Of a DNA stretch of 64,000 bases, positions 1-9,850 are shown one piece after another. Source of the DNA: Liolophura sinensis (Eukaryota > Mollusca > Polyplacophora > Chitonida > Chitonidae); assembly GCF_032854445.1 (NCBI RefSeq), contig NW_027018040.1, positions 1 through 64,000 on the forward strand, given 5' to 3'. Made by a program: the position numbers and the translations under genes. The first letter of the stretch is position 1. Each line of letters begins with the position of its first letter. The notes below the pieces were generated by a model. That model saw nothing but the letters and a program-made list of their open reading frames with translations. It had not been told where the DNA came from and did not search any database.

Positions 1-185
1 GGTTTGCAAGGTGTTTATTCCAGCTTTTATCCTGAAGGCATTATTCTGTGGAGACTGATAAAATTATACTTCTTGTGAAGCCCTGACACTGGCTAATCCA
101 GTCAATGTAGTTTTGTCTACAAAATCAAATTAAAAATGTGCATAAATTGCACTGAAAGTTGTTCTTTGTAAAAAAGGGTTGAGGA
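1..185 (-). repeat. Dispersed repeat D1, inverted copy
   Basis: The stretch is the reverse complement of 39275-39460. Both contain the words for 'gtgcataaattgcactgaaag', the 'tggctaatcca/tggccag' core and an end reading 'gaataaacac'. No coding frame is supported. The family is unnamed; two copies are seen in this window. Confidence 0.6.
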
Positions 186-430
186 AATCAAGTACTTCAC
201 TGTTCAGTGTAAAAGATCACATTGCAGAATGGATCAGTAAATAACCTGCTGAAGTGGTATTCATTAATGTCCACATTTTAGGTTAGTTTTTACCTTCACA
301 CTGAACCATCCAAGAAAGTGAGGAAACATATTAGAGATGTATACACATACATGTATGTCTTTGAATATTCTTGAAAAACAGTTTTCTTTCACACGTGGAA
401 ACTCATAAATAACCTGTGTACTTAGATGGG
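186..430. other. AT-rich non-coding stretch
   Basis: No open frame of note, no tandem structure and no clear match to the other repeats in the window. It holds one copy of the common ACATACATGTATG-type motif near 347. Confidence 0.5.
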
Positions 431-431
431 A

Positions 432-785
432 CTGGCCGGATGGCTCAGTTGGTAGAGCGTCTGCTTCAGGAGTGGTAGATCCAGGGTCAATCCTGGGTCA
501 CTCCTAAGATCTTAATAGAAGAAGTTGTAACCTCTTTGCTTGGCGTTCAGCATGAAGGGTATAGTACAACGACTGGTTGACTTGTATTGGCATAATAGCT
601 CAGGTGGGGTGGGTGTTGCTTGTCTTCGGTAAGTCGTCGAAGTGAAGCTGCACTAGATAAAAGAGCGGTGGAAATCCCTCCTGCAACAAGAAGACACATT
701 ACATGTACTCAAGAACTCCATCATCATATGACTGAAATATTGTTGAGTATGACGTTAAACCTTAAGCACTCACTCACTGTATTTA
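432..785 (+). mobile_element. SINE-A, tRNA-derived, near full length
   Basis: The head is tRNA-like: an A-box-like 'TGGCTCAGTTGGTAGAGCG' at about 441 and a B-box-like 'GGGTCAATCC' at about 484. The body has 'GTTGTAACCTC', 'GTACAACGACTGG' and 'GTAAGTCGTC'. The tail reads 'TTGTTGAGTATGACGTTAA' followed by CACT repeats. The same layout recurs at 59688-60115 (+) and 33295-33665 (-). It is a pol III retroposon relic, not a working tRNA gene, because the anticodon arm and 3' half are not tRNA-like. Confidence 0.8.
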
Positions 786-889
786 GATTTAGATTTAGGA
801 TTAGGTGTTGCAAAAATTTTATACATCAAAAGTACACGTTACTGTAGTCAGGCCATACCTTGTACTATACATACTGTAAATCTTCCACC

Positions 890-1085
890 ATTCCAGCCGC
901 TAAAGGTTTTACAGTGGAATTTATACGTACAGTTATCATGTAAATCATGCCTAAAATGATATGTTTGTGTCATTAATGATGTAAGCTTCATAAAGCTGTG
1001 TAGATTGTTTCTGTTCACCCCATAGTCCTCTCGAAATGTTCCAAAATATTGCTCGCAGAGGACAGTTGGAAAAAAGCGAAGTATT
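890..1085 (+). repeat. Dispersed repeat D2, copy 1
   Basis: About 190 bp aligns by eye with 14205-14440 and 31940-32145. Shared words include 'GATGTAAGCTTCATAAA', 'CCCCATAGT' and 'AAATATTG' in the same order. It is non-coding and its class is unknown. In the third copy it is again close to SINE-A-like sequence. Confidence 0.6.
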
Positions 1086-1164
1086 ATATATACATGCGCA
1101 CACTGTGTTTTGTATGTAATTACAACTGCAGCTACATGTGCTATTCTGCATAAAGGCACATGTA

Positions 1165-3140
1165 TTTGTACCTAGGAAGTGCCATCTTTGTAAGAGTTGC
1201 CAGTTCTGTATGCTGTGGAGTCAGGTCTGCTGACCAAGATTGAATGATCAAGTCCCATATGAAATGCCATCTTTATAAGAGTTGCCAGTTCTGTATGCTG
1301 TGGAGTCAGGTCTGCTGACCAAGATTGAATGACCAAGTCCCATAGGAAATGTCATCTTTATAAGAGTTGCCAGTTCTGTATGCTGTGGAGTCAGGTTTGC
1401 TGACCAAGATTGAATGACCAAGTCCCATAGGAAATGCCATCTTTATAAGAGTTGCCAGTTCTGTATGCTGTGGAGTCAGGTCTGCTGACCAAGATTGAAT
1501 GATCAAGTCCCATAGGAAATGTCATCTTTATAAGAGTTGCCAGTTCTGTATGCTGTGGAGTCAGGTTTGATGACCAAGATTGAATGATCAAGTCCCATAT
1601 GAAATGCCATCTTTATAAGAGTTGCCAGTTCTGTATGCTGTGGAGTCAGGTCTGCTGACCAAGATTGAATGACCAAGTCCCATAGGAAATGTCATCTTTA
1701 TAAGAGTTGCCAGTTCTGTATGCTGTGGAGTCAGGTCTGCTGATCAAGATTGAATGACCAAAAGTCCCATAGGAAATGACATCTTTATAAGAGTTGCCAG
1801 TTCTGTATGCTGTGGTGTCAGGTTTGCTGACCAAGGTTGAATGACCAAGTCCCATAGGAAATGCCATCTTTATAAGAGTTGCCAGTTCTGTATGCTGTGG
1901 AGTCAGGTCTGCTGACCAAGATTGAATGATCAAGTCCCATAGGAAATGTCATCTTTATAAGAGTTGCCAGTTCTGTATGCTGTGGAGTCAGGTTTGCTGA
2001 CCAAGATTGAATGACCAAGTCCCATAGGAAATGCCATCTTTATAAGAGTTGCCAGTTCTGTATGCTGTGGAGTCAGGTCTGCTGACCAAGATTGAATGAC
2101 CAAGTCCCATAGGAAATGTCATCTTTATAAGAGTTGCCAGTTCTGTATGCTGTGGAGTCAGGTCTGCTGACCAAGATTGAATGATCAAGTCCCATAGGAA
2201 ATGTCATCTTTATAAGAGTTGCCAGTTCTGTATGCTGTGGAGTCAGGTCTGCTGACCAAGATTGAATGACCAAGTCCCATAGGAAATGTCATCTTTATAA
2301 GAGTTGCCAGTTCTGTATGCTGTGGAGTCAGGTTTGCTGACCAAGATTGAATGACCAAGTCCCATAGGAAATGCCATCTTTATAAGAGTTGCCAGTTCTG
2401 TATGCTGTGGAGTCAGGTCTGCTGACCAAGATTGAATGACCAAGTCCCATAGGAAATGTCATCTTTATAAGAGTTGCCAGTTCTGTATGCTGTGGAGTCA
2501 GGTCTGCTGACCAAGATTGAATGACCAAGTCCCATAGGAAATGCCATCTTTATAAGAGTTGCCAGTTCTGTATGCTGTGGAGTCAGGTTTGCTGACCAAG
2601 ATTGAATGACCAAGTCCCATAGGAAATGCCATCTTTATAAGAGTTGCCAGTTCTGTATGCTGTGGAGTCAGGTCTGCTGACCAAGATTGAATGACCAAGT
2701 CCCATAGGAAATGCCATCTTTATAAGAGTTGCCAGTTCTGTATGCTGTGGAGTCAGGTCTGCTGACCAAGATTGAATGACCAAGTCCCATAGGAAATGCA
2801 TCTTTATAAGAGTTGCCAGTTCTGTATGCTGTGAGTCAGGTCTGCTGACCAAGATTGAATGACCAAGTCCCATAGGAAATGCCATCTTTATAAGAGTTGC
2901 CAGTTCTGTATGCTGTGGAGTCAGGTCTTCTGGACCAAGATTGAATGACCAAAAGTCCCATATGAAATGCCATCTTTATAAGAGTTGCCAGTTCTGTATG
3001 CTGTGGAGTCAGGTCTGCTGACCAAGATTGAATGACCAAGTCCCATAGGAAATGCCATCTTTATAAGAGTTGCAGTTCTGTATGCTGTGGAGTCAGGTTT
3101 GCTAACCAAGATTTAAATGACCAAGTCCCATATGAAATCA
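1165..3140. repeat. 85-bp tandem array, about 23 copies
   Basis: The unit is about 85 bp and runs from 'AGTTGCCAGTTCTGTATGCT' through 'GACCAAGATTGAATGACC' to 'CATCTTTATAAG'. Copies differ by a few substitutions (GGTCTGC/GGTTTGC, CATAGG/CATATG) and rare 1-2 base indels near 1760, 2795, 2835 and 2950. Because 85 is not a multiple of 3, the same 66-residue frame opens again and again on the - strand and always stops. I read these as artefacts of the repeat, not genes. Confidence 0.95.
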
Positions 3141-3177
3141 ATGCACATCATGTAGAAGCCTCATGTCATCCTCTGCT

Positions 3178-3460
3178 TTACTCTCCCCCCCCCCCGCCCC
3201 CCAACAACTCTACCACAACCCCACCCCCAACCCCCACCTCACCCAGCCCAATCTCCATCAGTCACCCACCACCATCCTGTCCTACCACCCTGGAGCCAGG
3301 GCATTTCTCTCTACACAAGTGTTAAGGGGCAGGAATCAAAACCAGATGGTCAGTAGGCCAGCTACTAATTACTGTGTGTAGGATTACATGGGCACAGCTG
3401 TACAGGGTCAGGTCTGTTGGGAGAAAGGCCTGACTTTCCATTGCTGGGATTATACATGTA
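3178..3460 (+). repeat. C-rich low-complexity stretch with a dispersed-repeat 3' part
   Basis: A run of C-rich sequence at 3185-3290 is followed by 'GGCAGGAATCAAAACCAGATGG', then 'TACTGTGTGTAGG' and 'GGGTCAGGTCTGTTGGGA'. The same order (C-rich run, 'GGAATCTAAGGCAGATGG', 'GTGTGTACTGTTAGCTG', 'GTCTACTGGGA') is present at 4990-5165. This suggests two copies of one diverged repeat. Confidence 0.45.
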
Positions 3461-3800
3461 CACTCCTAGTAATGATACCCTGTAGAAATATCCTGTGCTT
3501 TTTAAATTATCCAATGCTTTAATTCTTTGAGTGAATGAATGATTTATGTTCTAATTATTTAGCAGTAACTAACCAATGAAATTAGCTCAAAAGTAGGTCA
3601 ACTCTTAAAAACTGCACAATTGTATCAAACAAAAACATTTCTGAGAATACCTAGAATTTTTCCTGGTCGAGTTGTGGTTTTCACTTAATTGCAAAAAAAC
3701 TTTTCAAAAATCCTTCGATTTTTCTTCATAATTAATTTAACATACAAGCTTTATGCAAGACTGCATGGAACTTGTCACTGCAGTTTATGGGCATTAACTG
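3461..3800. other. Non-coding AT-rich spacer
   Basis: Nothing recognisable beyond AT-rich sequence. It runs directly into the 45-bp array. Confidence 0.5.
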
Positions 3801-3804
3801 TGCA

Positions 3805-4385
3805 ACAATATATTCTTTCTGTCCTTTGTCCTCCTCCACACCAACTTTGCCACAGTGTATTCTTTCTGTCCTTTGTCCTCCTCCACACCAACTTTGCCAG
3901 AATGTATTCTTTCTGTGCTTTGTCCTCCTCCACACCAACTTTGCCACAGTGTATTCTTTCTGTCCTTTGTCCTCCTCCTCCACACCAACTTTGCCACAAT
4001 GTATTCTTTCTTTTGTTCTTTTGTTCTCATAAGCCAATTTTGCAACAATGTATTCTTTCTGTCTTTTGTTCTCATACACCAACTTTTCCACAATGTATTC
4101 TTTCTGTCTTTTGTTCTCATCCACCAACTTTGCAACAATGTATTCTTTCTGTCTTTTGTTCTCATACACCAACTTTGCAACAACGTATTCTTTCTCTCCT
4201 TTGTCCACATACGCCAACTTTGCAACAATGTATTCTTTCTGTCTTTTGTTCTCATACACCAACTTTGCAACAATGTATTCTTTCTGGATTTTGTTCTCAT
4301 ACACCAACTATGCAACAATGTACTCTGTCTGACTCTTGTTCTCATACACCATCTTTGCAACTGTGTATTCTTTCTGTCATATTCT
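3805..4385. repeat. 45-bp tandem array, about 13 copies
   Basis: The unit contains 'ACACCAACTTTGCAACAATG' and 'TATTCTTTCTGTCTTTTGTT'. Two subtypes are adjacent. The left copies have 'GTCCTCCTCCACACC', the right copies 'GTTCTCATACACC', with the change near 4015-4045. The period is divisible by 3, so long open frames exist on both strands (190-340 codons). Their sequence is only the repeat, so I do not call a gene. Confidence 0.92.
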
Positions 4386-4389
4386 CTGT

Positions 4390-5200
4390 TAGCAGAAGAT
4401 CAAAGCCCCCTAATCCTATGCTACTCTTCAGTACAAGGCCCATTGTAAATGATGCCTGGCACTCTAGGGTTCAAGTCCAGAACATTCCTTTCTCTTTTTT
4501 TGTTCCTATTTTACTGTTCAGCATAGGATTCGTACAGAGCGTGCAGAGCCTGCAGAGCGAATCACTGGAATGGCTGTCTTCGGCAGCTATACATGTAGCC
4601 CAGCACTGCTGCCTCAGAGCAATGTTTATTTTCTTTTCAGTGGTCTTCACACAAGCCCCAGTGGACATTGTATCTAGCTGCCTGTGGTTCCAATCCATTT
4701 AATTTCTGCCAGTCTTTTTTCACTTCTTTCCCATAATCATGAATTATTTTAATGTGAAAAGATTTTCTTCGGTCAAAAATTTAAGAGAAATAAATTCTCC
4801 ATTTAGATGAATATAGGGAAAAAAATAACAAAATTATGAGATGTGAAATCGTTTTGCATTTTTTAGCTGGATGTTTATCTTAATTTAGCATTGGTAAGGT
4901 GACAACCAATACCTGTGACAAATAAACAAGGTTTGTTTTATAAATGTACCTGTCTGTTTAATGCTTGCTTTTGTGAAAGTCTTACTCAGAGCCCAATATC
5001 ACCCCCATCCCCACCCCACCCCACTCCCCTTCCCACCCACTCCCTGAGGGTTTAGGAGTGGGAATCTAAGGCAGATGGTTGATAAATGGGGTACTACAGA
5101 TCATGTGTGTACTGTTAGCTGTAGCTGTAGGGGTAAAGTCTACTGGGACAGACTCCCCAGACTAATCCCAGACAATAACAACAGTGGGTCTGTAGTTGTA
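4390..5200. other. Intergenic, no gene seen
   Basis: AT-rich sequence with a second copy of the C-rich dispersed repeat at 4990-5165. No exon-like segment with flanking splice signals was found. Confidence 0.5.
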
Positions 5201-5204
5201 GTAT

Positions 5205-6060
5205 ATGACCTAAATGTCCTAAAATTTCAGGCACAAAAGTGCATTTTTCGAGGCAAATAAACGTCACATAATGAAAGCTGTATTCTCAGAAGGGTGTTCT
5301 AGCTACATGTATGTTTCCTGGGATACCCTAATTTCTTTCATGACTAACTTGCCCAGTTTTGCGGATTGTGAGAGTTGTATAGATTTTAGAAAGGTGTTTT
5401 GAGGTTTGATTGGAACATGAGATGATATTCTAGTGGAAAACTGTAAGTTTCAGTAACAAAAAATAACGTTTATTGGTCCAGACTCTACTGTATCTCACAA
5501 AGAGTTTAGTGTGTAAAAATGTACTTTCTGTTTTCTTTAGATGATACTTTTGAACTCATTACTCAAGTTTTTCTGGTAAGAAATTAAACATAATTCAAAA
5601 AAAAAAAAGTCTTAAGTGGGTGTGTAAAGTGGACGAATCAATCAAAATCAATTAAGCAAAATATACCACCTGAAACATGCTGAATTTTAGGTGAAATACA
5701 GTTCTGTAATTCCTCAAATGCTTCATTTAGGAAAAGTTCATCGTGGATTGGTGCACATGTACTTGAAATTCCTTTTTTTTTTTTTTTCATGATGTTCATG
5801 GGTTGAACAAGTGCAGATTATGGCAAGACGTTTAGCTATAATTTTCCATGTCCAAGAAGAAGCACCCTACCCTAAATGACCCAAAATTTGAATGTTCTAT
5901 TGATTTTAAAAAAGTGGTTTGAAGGTTGCTTGGAACATGGGATGATATTCTACTGGGAAATTGTAAGTTTCAGCAGCAAAAATAGTATTTCATTTCATTT
6001 ACTTGCCTCAAAAACTGCACTTCTGAAGGAGGAATTTTATCTCATTTAGGGTAAGCCTAA
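5205..6060 (+). repeat. Dispersed repeat D3, two adjacent copies
   Basis: Two diverged copies lie at about 5205-5475 and 5690-6040. They share 'GGAACATGAGATGATATTCT' (second copy 'ATGGGATGATATTCTACTGG'), 'CTGTAAGTTTCAG' and a nearby 'AAAA(C/G)TGCA(C/T)TT' with 'GAGGCAAA'. A third copy is at 52880-53100, and a partial one at 32180-32290. The class is unknown. Confidence 0.55.
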
Positions 6061-6690
6061 ACGGAAACTGTGTGGAGGTTAGAAAAACTGACTTATGACG
6101 TACAAACGTCCATACAGTAACTTCTCAGACTATCAGTCCATGATGTTCTTCTTGCTGTGTCGTGCTGTGGAAACTCCAACCATTTCAACCAATAATAGCT
6201 GTGACATAATTGCTTTCATTCTGCTGTATACATTTTGAGCTCCTTCTCCGATTCTACATGGAAATCCCTGCGTCCAGTATGGGGTGCAGATCTGTAGGCC
6301 ACATGGAAGAGAGTCCATCAATTACATGCATGTACATGCCCTGGCAAAAGTCAGTTTATTACAGTGTCCATCCAGAGAGCTGATTTCCATTGTATCTTTG
6401 TTTTCTCTGATGTAAATTTAAGTAAGGTGTTAAATAATGTTCAACTGATGTGCATTCGTAGTTTAGAAGTGATGTTGTTGCTTCTCTGAGCCGGCCATCA
6501 GCACACTCTTTGGAAAAAAATAGCTTTTAGGCAATAATTTTTGTCTGGAAAAGTAATCAAAATGTGCCTAACCTTCAAATATGATAGTTTCATTGTCTAG
6601 TAGTACTTCAAACTTTAGAAATCAACAAAAATCAACATTTCGCTCCATGGTATTTATCATCAATCATCACCTGGTCACTGTGAAAAACCC
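6061..6690. other. Intergenic, no gene seen
   Basis: Only short chance frames are present. No tandem structure and no match to the named SINE families was noticed. Confidence 0.45.
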
Positions 6691-6694
6691 AGAT

Positions 6695-6850
6695 TCATTT
6701 CTTTTCTGTAATCTATTTGGATTCTTGTTTATTTATTAGATCGTTGCCTCACACCGTAATTTTTACTGGTGGAAGAAACGAAAGTGTGGAGTGAATAAAC
6801 CACTGACCATTGGCAAGTTACTGACAAACTTTCTCACATGTGACAAATGA
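6695..6850 (-). mobile_element. SINE-C fragment, inverted
   Basis: Reverse complement of 28440-28600. It shares 'TTATTAGATCGTTGCCTCAC', 'GGTGGAAGAAACGAAAG', 'CCACTGACCATTGGCAAG' and 'TTACTGACAAAC'. The same core occurs on the + strand at 40080-40270 and 53870-54020. Confidence 0.65.
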
Positions 6851-7370
6851 ATATAACATTGGTGGAAAACCGTGTGTAATCCTTAAAATGTCCATCTATC
6901 TAGATATGTCGTATGTTAGTTAGCCTAATTCTGAACTAAGAACTAAAGGCCGTATTTTATTGATGAGCCAATTCTGGATGATACATTTTAAATGAGACTA
7001 ATAATTCAGTGTTTCTAGGTGGTGTCCAGGTGCTTACATCAGTGTGATGAATAATTCAACTCTGGACATCATGTAGACATAAATATTGATTATGTGGTAA
7101 TGACGAATGTCAGTTACAGCAGTAAGTCCCTTCCCTGCCCTTCATGGGGCCGTACTGACAATGGGCGGTTGACGTGCTGTTGTGTAACTGTTTCCGGAGT
7201 CTTATCGCTCGTTAAGGACCACTTGTTTTCCAAGCAGTGCAACATGTATCTGTATGTCGCGCATGCAGGACTTCGTCAGTAGCTTGCTAGAGGTCAGCTG
7301 TTTTCTCCTTGGCATGCAGTAACGTCTCACCAGCCATAAAACTGACTGTAATCATGTAAGTAAAAAGTGG
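6851..7370. other. Intergenic, SINE-C-like scraps
   Basis: 7100-7345 contains 'AAGTCCCTTCCCTGCCCTTC' and ends 'CCATAAAACTGACTGTAATC', like the 3' part of SINE-C. There is no gene evidence. Confidence 0.35.
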
Positions 7371-7765
7371 GGCCTTCGTGGCCGTGGAGGCTAGCACGCC
7401 CGCACGGCACAGTGACCCAGGAGCTTCTCACCATTCACTGTCAGTTCAAGTCCAGCTCATGCTGGCTTACTCTCTGGTCGAACATGACAAGGTCTGGCAG
7501 CAACCTGTTGTAACTTCCTCCCTCGGCATTCAGCATGAAGGGGATAGTGCAACGACTGGTTGACCCGTAGCAGTATAATGGCTCAGGCAGGGCAGTTTGC
7601 TTGCCTTCTGTAAGTCGTCTCAGTGAAGCAACATTAGATAAAAGAATGGTGAAAATCCGTCCTACAACAAGGAGGCACATCACGTGCACTCTAAGGACTC
7701 CTTTGTCATCATACGACTGAAAAATTGTTAAGTACGACGTTAAACCCCAAGTACTGTCTTGCTTA
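7371..7765 (+). mobile_element. Chimeric SINE: SINE-B head fused to SINE-A tail
   Basis: 7371-7507 is the SINE-B head ('GTGACCCAGGAGCTTCTCAC', 'TTCAAGTCCAGCTCATGCTG', 'AAGGTCTGGCAGCAACCTG'). At about 7508 it switches without a gap to SINE-A body ('TTGTAACTTCCTCCCTCGGC', 'GTGCAACGACTGGTTGACCC', 'GTAAGTCGTC') and ends with the SINE-A tail 'GTTAAGTACGACGTTAAACC'. In full SINE-B copies the words after 'AGCAACCTGC' are 'GGATGGTCGTGGGTTTC'. The junction is therefore between two families. Confidence 0.75.
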
Positions 7766-7856
7766 CTAAGTTAATATTGTGGAGATCAGAGTAGCTGGGA
7801 GTCCCAATCAGTCTCCCAGAGCCTTAATGGTTGGATTGATTCTGGGGATGCTGGAA

Positions 7857-7881
7857 GCAAGCAAGCAAGCAAGCAAGCAGG
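7857..7881. repeat. (GCAA)n microsatellite
   Basis: Six tandem GCAA units. Confidence 0.9.
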
Positions 7882-8192
7882 GGAGCATTAGCCAAGCTTT
7901 GATGTACAAGTATATTTAGATTTTAGCCAGAATATAAGTTTTATAAGTTTTTCTTATATAATAAGTTTATGTGTACAAAGCTTGGTATGAAGAAGATACA
8001 GAGATTTTATTTTTTATCTTGAAATCAGGTGCTTTGCATGTACATGTTTTGAAAACAAGAACATGAACTCTCCATTTTAAACAACTCTTTCACATTTCAA
8101 ACAGCGAGTTTGCTTGTAAGTCTCAAAGAGATCTTAAGGAAAAGTGTGAAGTGGTCTTTCATATGTTCCGATAAATATTTCCCGTGTGCATG

Positions 8193-9324
8193 TAGCGTAG
8201 TCATTCGTGTGCTTCAGCCCCGCGGAACAGCATGTAGCGTAGTCATTCGTGTGCTTCAGCCCCACGGAACAGCATGTAGCGTAGTCATTCGTGTGCTTCA
8301 GCCCAGCGGAACAGCATGTAGCGTAGTCATTCGTGTGCTTCAGCCCAGCGGAACAGCATGTAGCGTAGTCATTCGTGTGCTTCAGCCCCGTGGAACAGCA
8401 TGTAGCGTAGTCATTCGTGTGCTTCAGCCCTGCGGAACAGCATGTAGCGTAGTCATTCCTGTGCTTCAGCCCAGCGGAGCAGCATGTAGCGTAGTCATTC
8501 GTGTGCTTCAGCCCCGTGGAACAGCATGTAGCGTAGTCATTCGTGTGCTTCAGCCCAGCGGAACAGCATGTAGCATAGTCATTCGTGTGCTTCAGCCCCG
8601 CGGAACAGCATGTAGCGTAGTCATTCGTGTGCTTCAGCCCAGCGGAGCACCATGTAGCGTAGTCATTCGTGTGCTTCAGCCCAGTGGAACAGCATGTAGC
8701 GTAGTCATTCCTGTGCTTCAGCCCAGCGGAACAGCATGTAGCGTAGTCATTCGTGTGCTTCAGCCCCGCGGAACAGCATGTAACGTAGTCATTCGTGTGC
8801 TTCAGCCCAGTGGAGCACCATGTAGCGTAGTCATTCGTGTGCTTCAGCCCAGCGGAGCACCATGTAGCGTAGTCATTCGTGTGCTTCAGCCCAGCGGAAC
8901 AGCATGTAGCGTAGTCATTCCTGTGCTTCAGCCCAGCGGAACAGCATGTAGCGTAGTCATTCGTGTGCTTCAGCCCTGCGGAACAGCATGTAGCGTAGTC
9001 ATTCGTGTGCTTCAGCCCCGTGGAACAGCATGTAGCGTAGTCATTCGTGTGCTTCAGCCCAGCGGAGCAGCATGTAGCGTAGTCATTCGTGTGCTTCAGC
9101 CCCGCGGAACAGCATGTAGCGTAGTCATTCGTGTGCTTCAGCCCAGTGGAACAGCATGTAGCGTAGTCATTCGTGTGCTTCAGCCCAGCGGAACAGCATG
9201 TAGCGTAGTCATTCGTGTGCTTCAGCCCAGCGGAACAGCATGTAGCGTAGTCATTCGTGTGCTTCAGCCCAGCGGAACAGCATGTAGCGTAGTCATTCGT
9301 GTGCTTCAGCCCAGCGGAACAGCT
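8193..9324. repeat. 42-bp tandem array, about 27 copies
   Basis: The unit is 42 bp: 'CATGTAGCGTAGTCATTCGT' followed by 'GTGCTTCAGCCC', a variable triplet, then 'GGAACAG'. Copies are nearly identical except for the triplet after CAGCCC, seen as AGC, CGC, CGT, TGC, CAC and AGT. Forty-two is a multiple of 3 and one + frame (8110-9360) has no stop, giving 14-residue repeats. That frame starts on TTG. The variable triplet changes the amino acid (Ser, Arg, Cys, His), which argues against selection on a protein. It ends about 525 bp before the PEAK-like coding start. Confidence 0.95.
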
Positions 9325-9843
9325 GGAGAGACAGGTGGTCTAATTTTGAAAATAATATGATGCGAACAAGGTGGGGAGCCAGAATATTTCCTTGCCTGAC
9401 GTCACCAGTTTGTGTCATTAAATGTTAACCAGTAACTATAACTGTTACCACTATAACAGTGGGTGAGTTGATGTAAGCACATGGCCCACAGTATTCCAAG
9501 GCTGTTTTCAGACCGCAGGTGTTGGCATCCAGCCTCTAGTGGTTTTAATTGCCCCTGGTTTTCAGGTGCAAATCTAGAGCTGCTCTAGGATCCAGATCAC
9601 TTTATAGGCCTGTTCTGGTTTGTCTTAATGACAATGTATGTTCTTTTTTTTTTTATATTTTGTTATTTTTCAGACTGGTTTACTTGTTTTTTCAGACTGT
9701 ATGACAAACCATAGCAGAATTTTAAAGCTGTGCAACTTATTTAATACTCTGACATTTATCTGTGGTAAATATGTCTATGTAAATACAGTCTTTCAGACTT
9801 CACAACTAACCCTAGTTACCTCCCTTGCTGTGTTTTAGTTCAG
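9325..9843 (+). other. Region upstream of the PEAK-like coding exon
   Basis: AT-rich sequence with several pyrimidine tracts. 'TTGCTGTGTTTTAGTTCAG' at 9825-9843 gives two possible 3' splice sites (after 9838 or 9843). The first coding exon therefore probably begins with a short 5' UTR spliced from an exon further left that I could not locate. No core promoter can be pointed to. Confidence 0.4.
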
Positions 9844-9850
9844 ACGATGA

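Noticed and set aside
432-500. tRNA gene
   Set aside because: A- and B-box-like words are present but no full cloverleaf is evident, and the sequence continues into a SINE body seen at other sites.
3689-4702. 337-codon + frame and overlapping - strand frames over the 45-bp array
   Set aside because: Both strands are open at once because the period is a multiple of 3; the sequence is repeat only.
8110-9360. 416-codon frame of 14-residue repeats
   Set aside because: Starts on TTG, consists only of the 42-bp minisatellite, and the variable triplet changes the residue freely, so there is no sign of protein-level selection.
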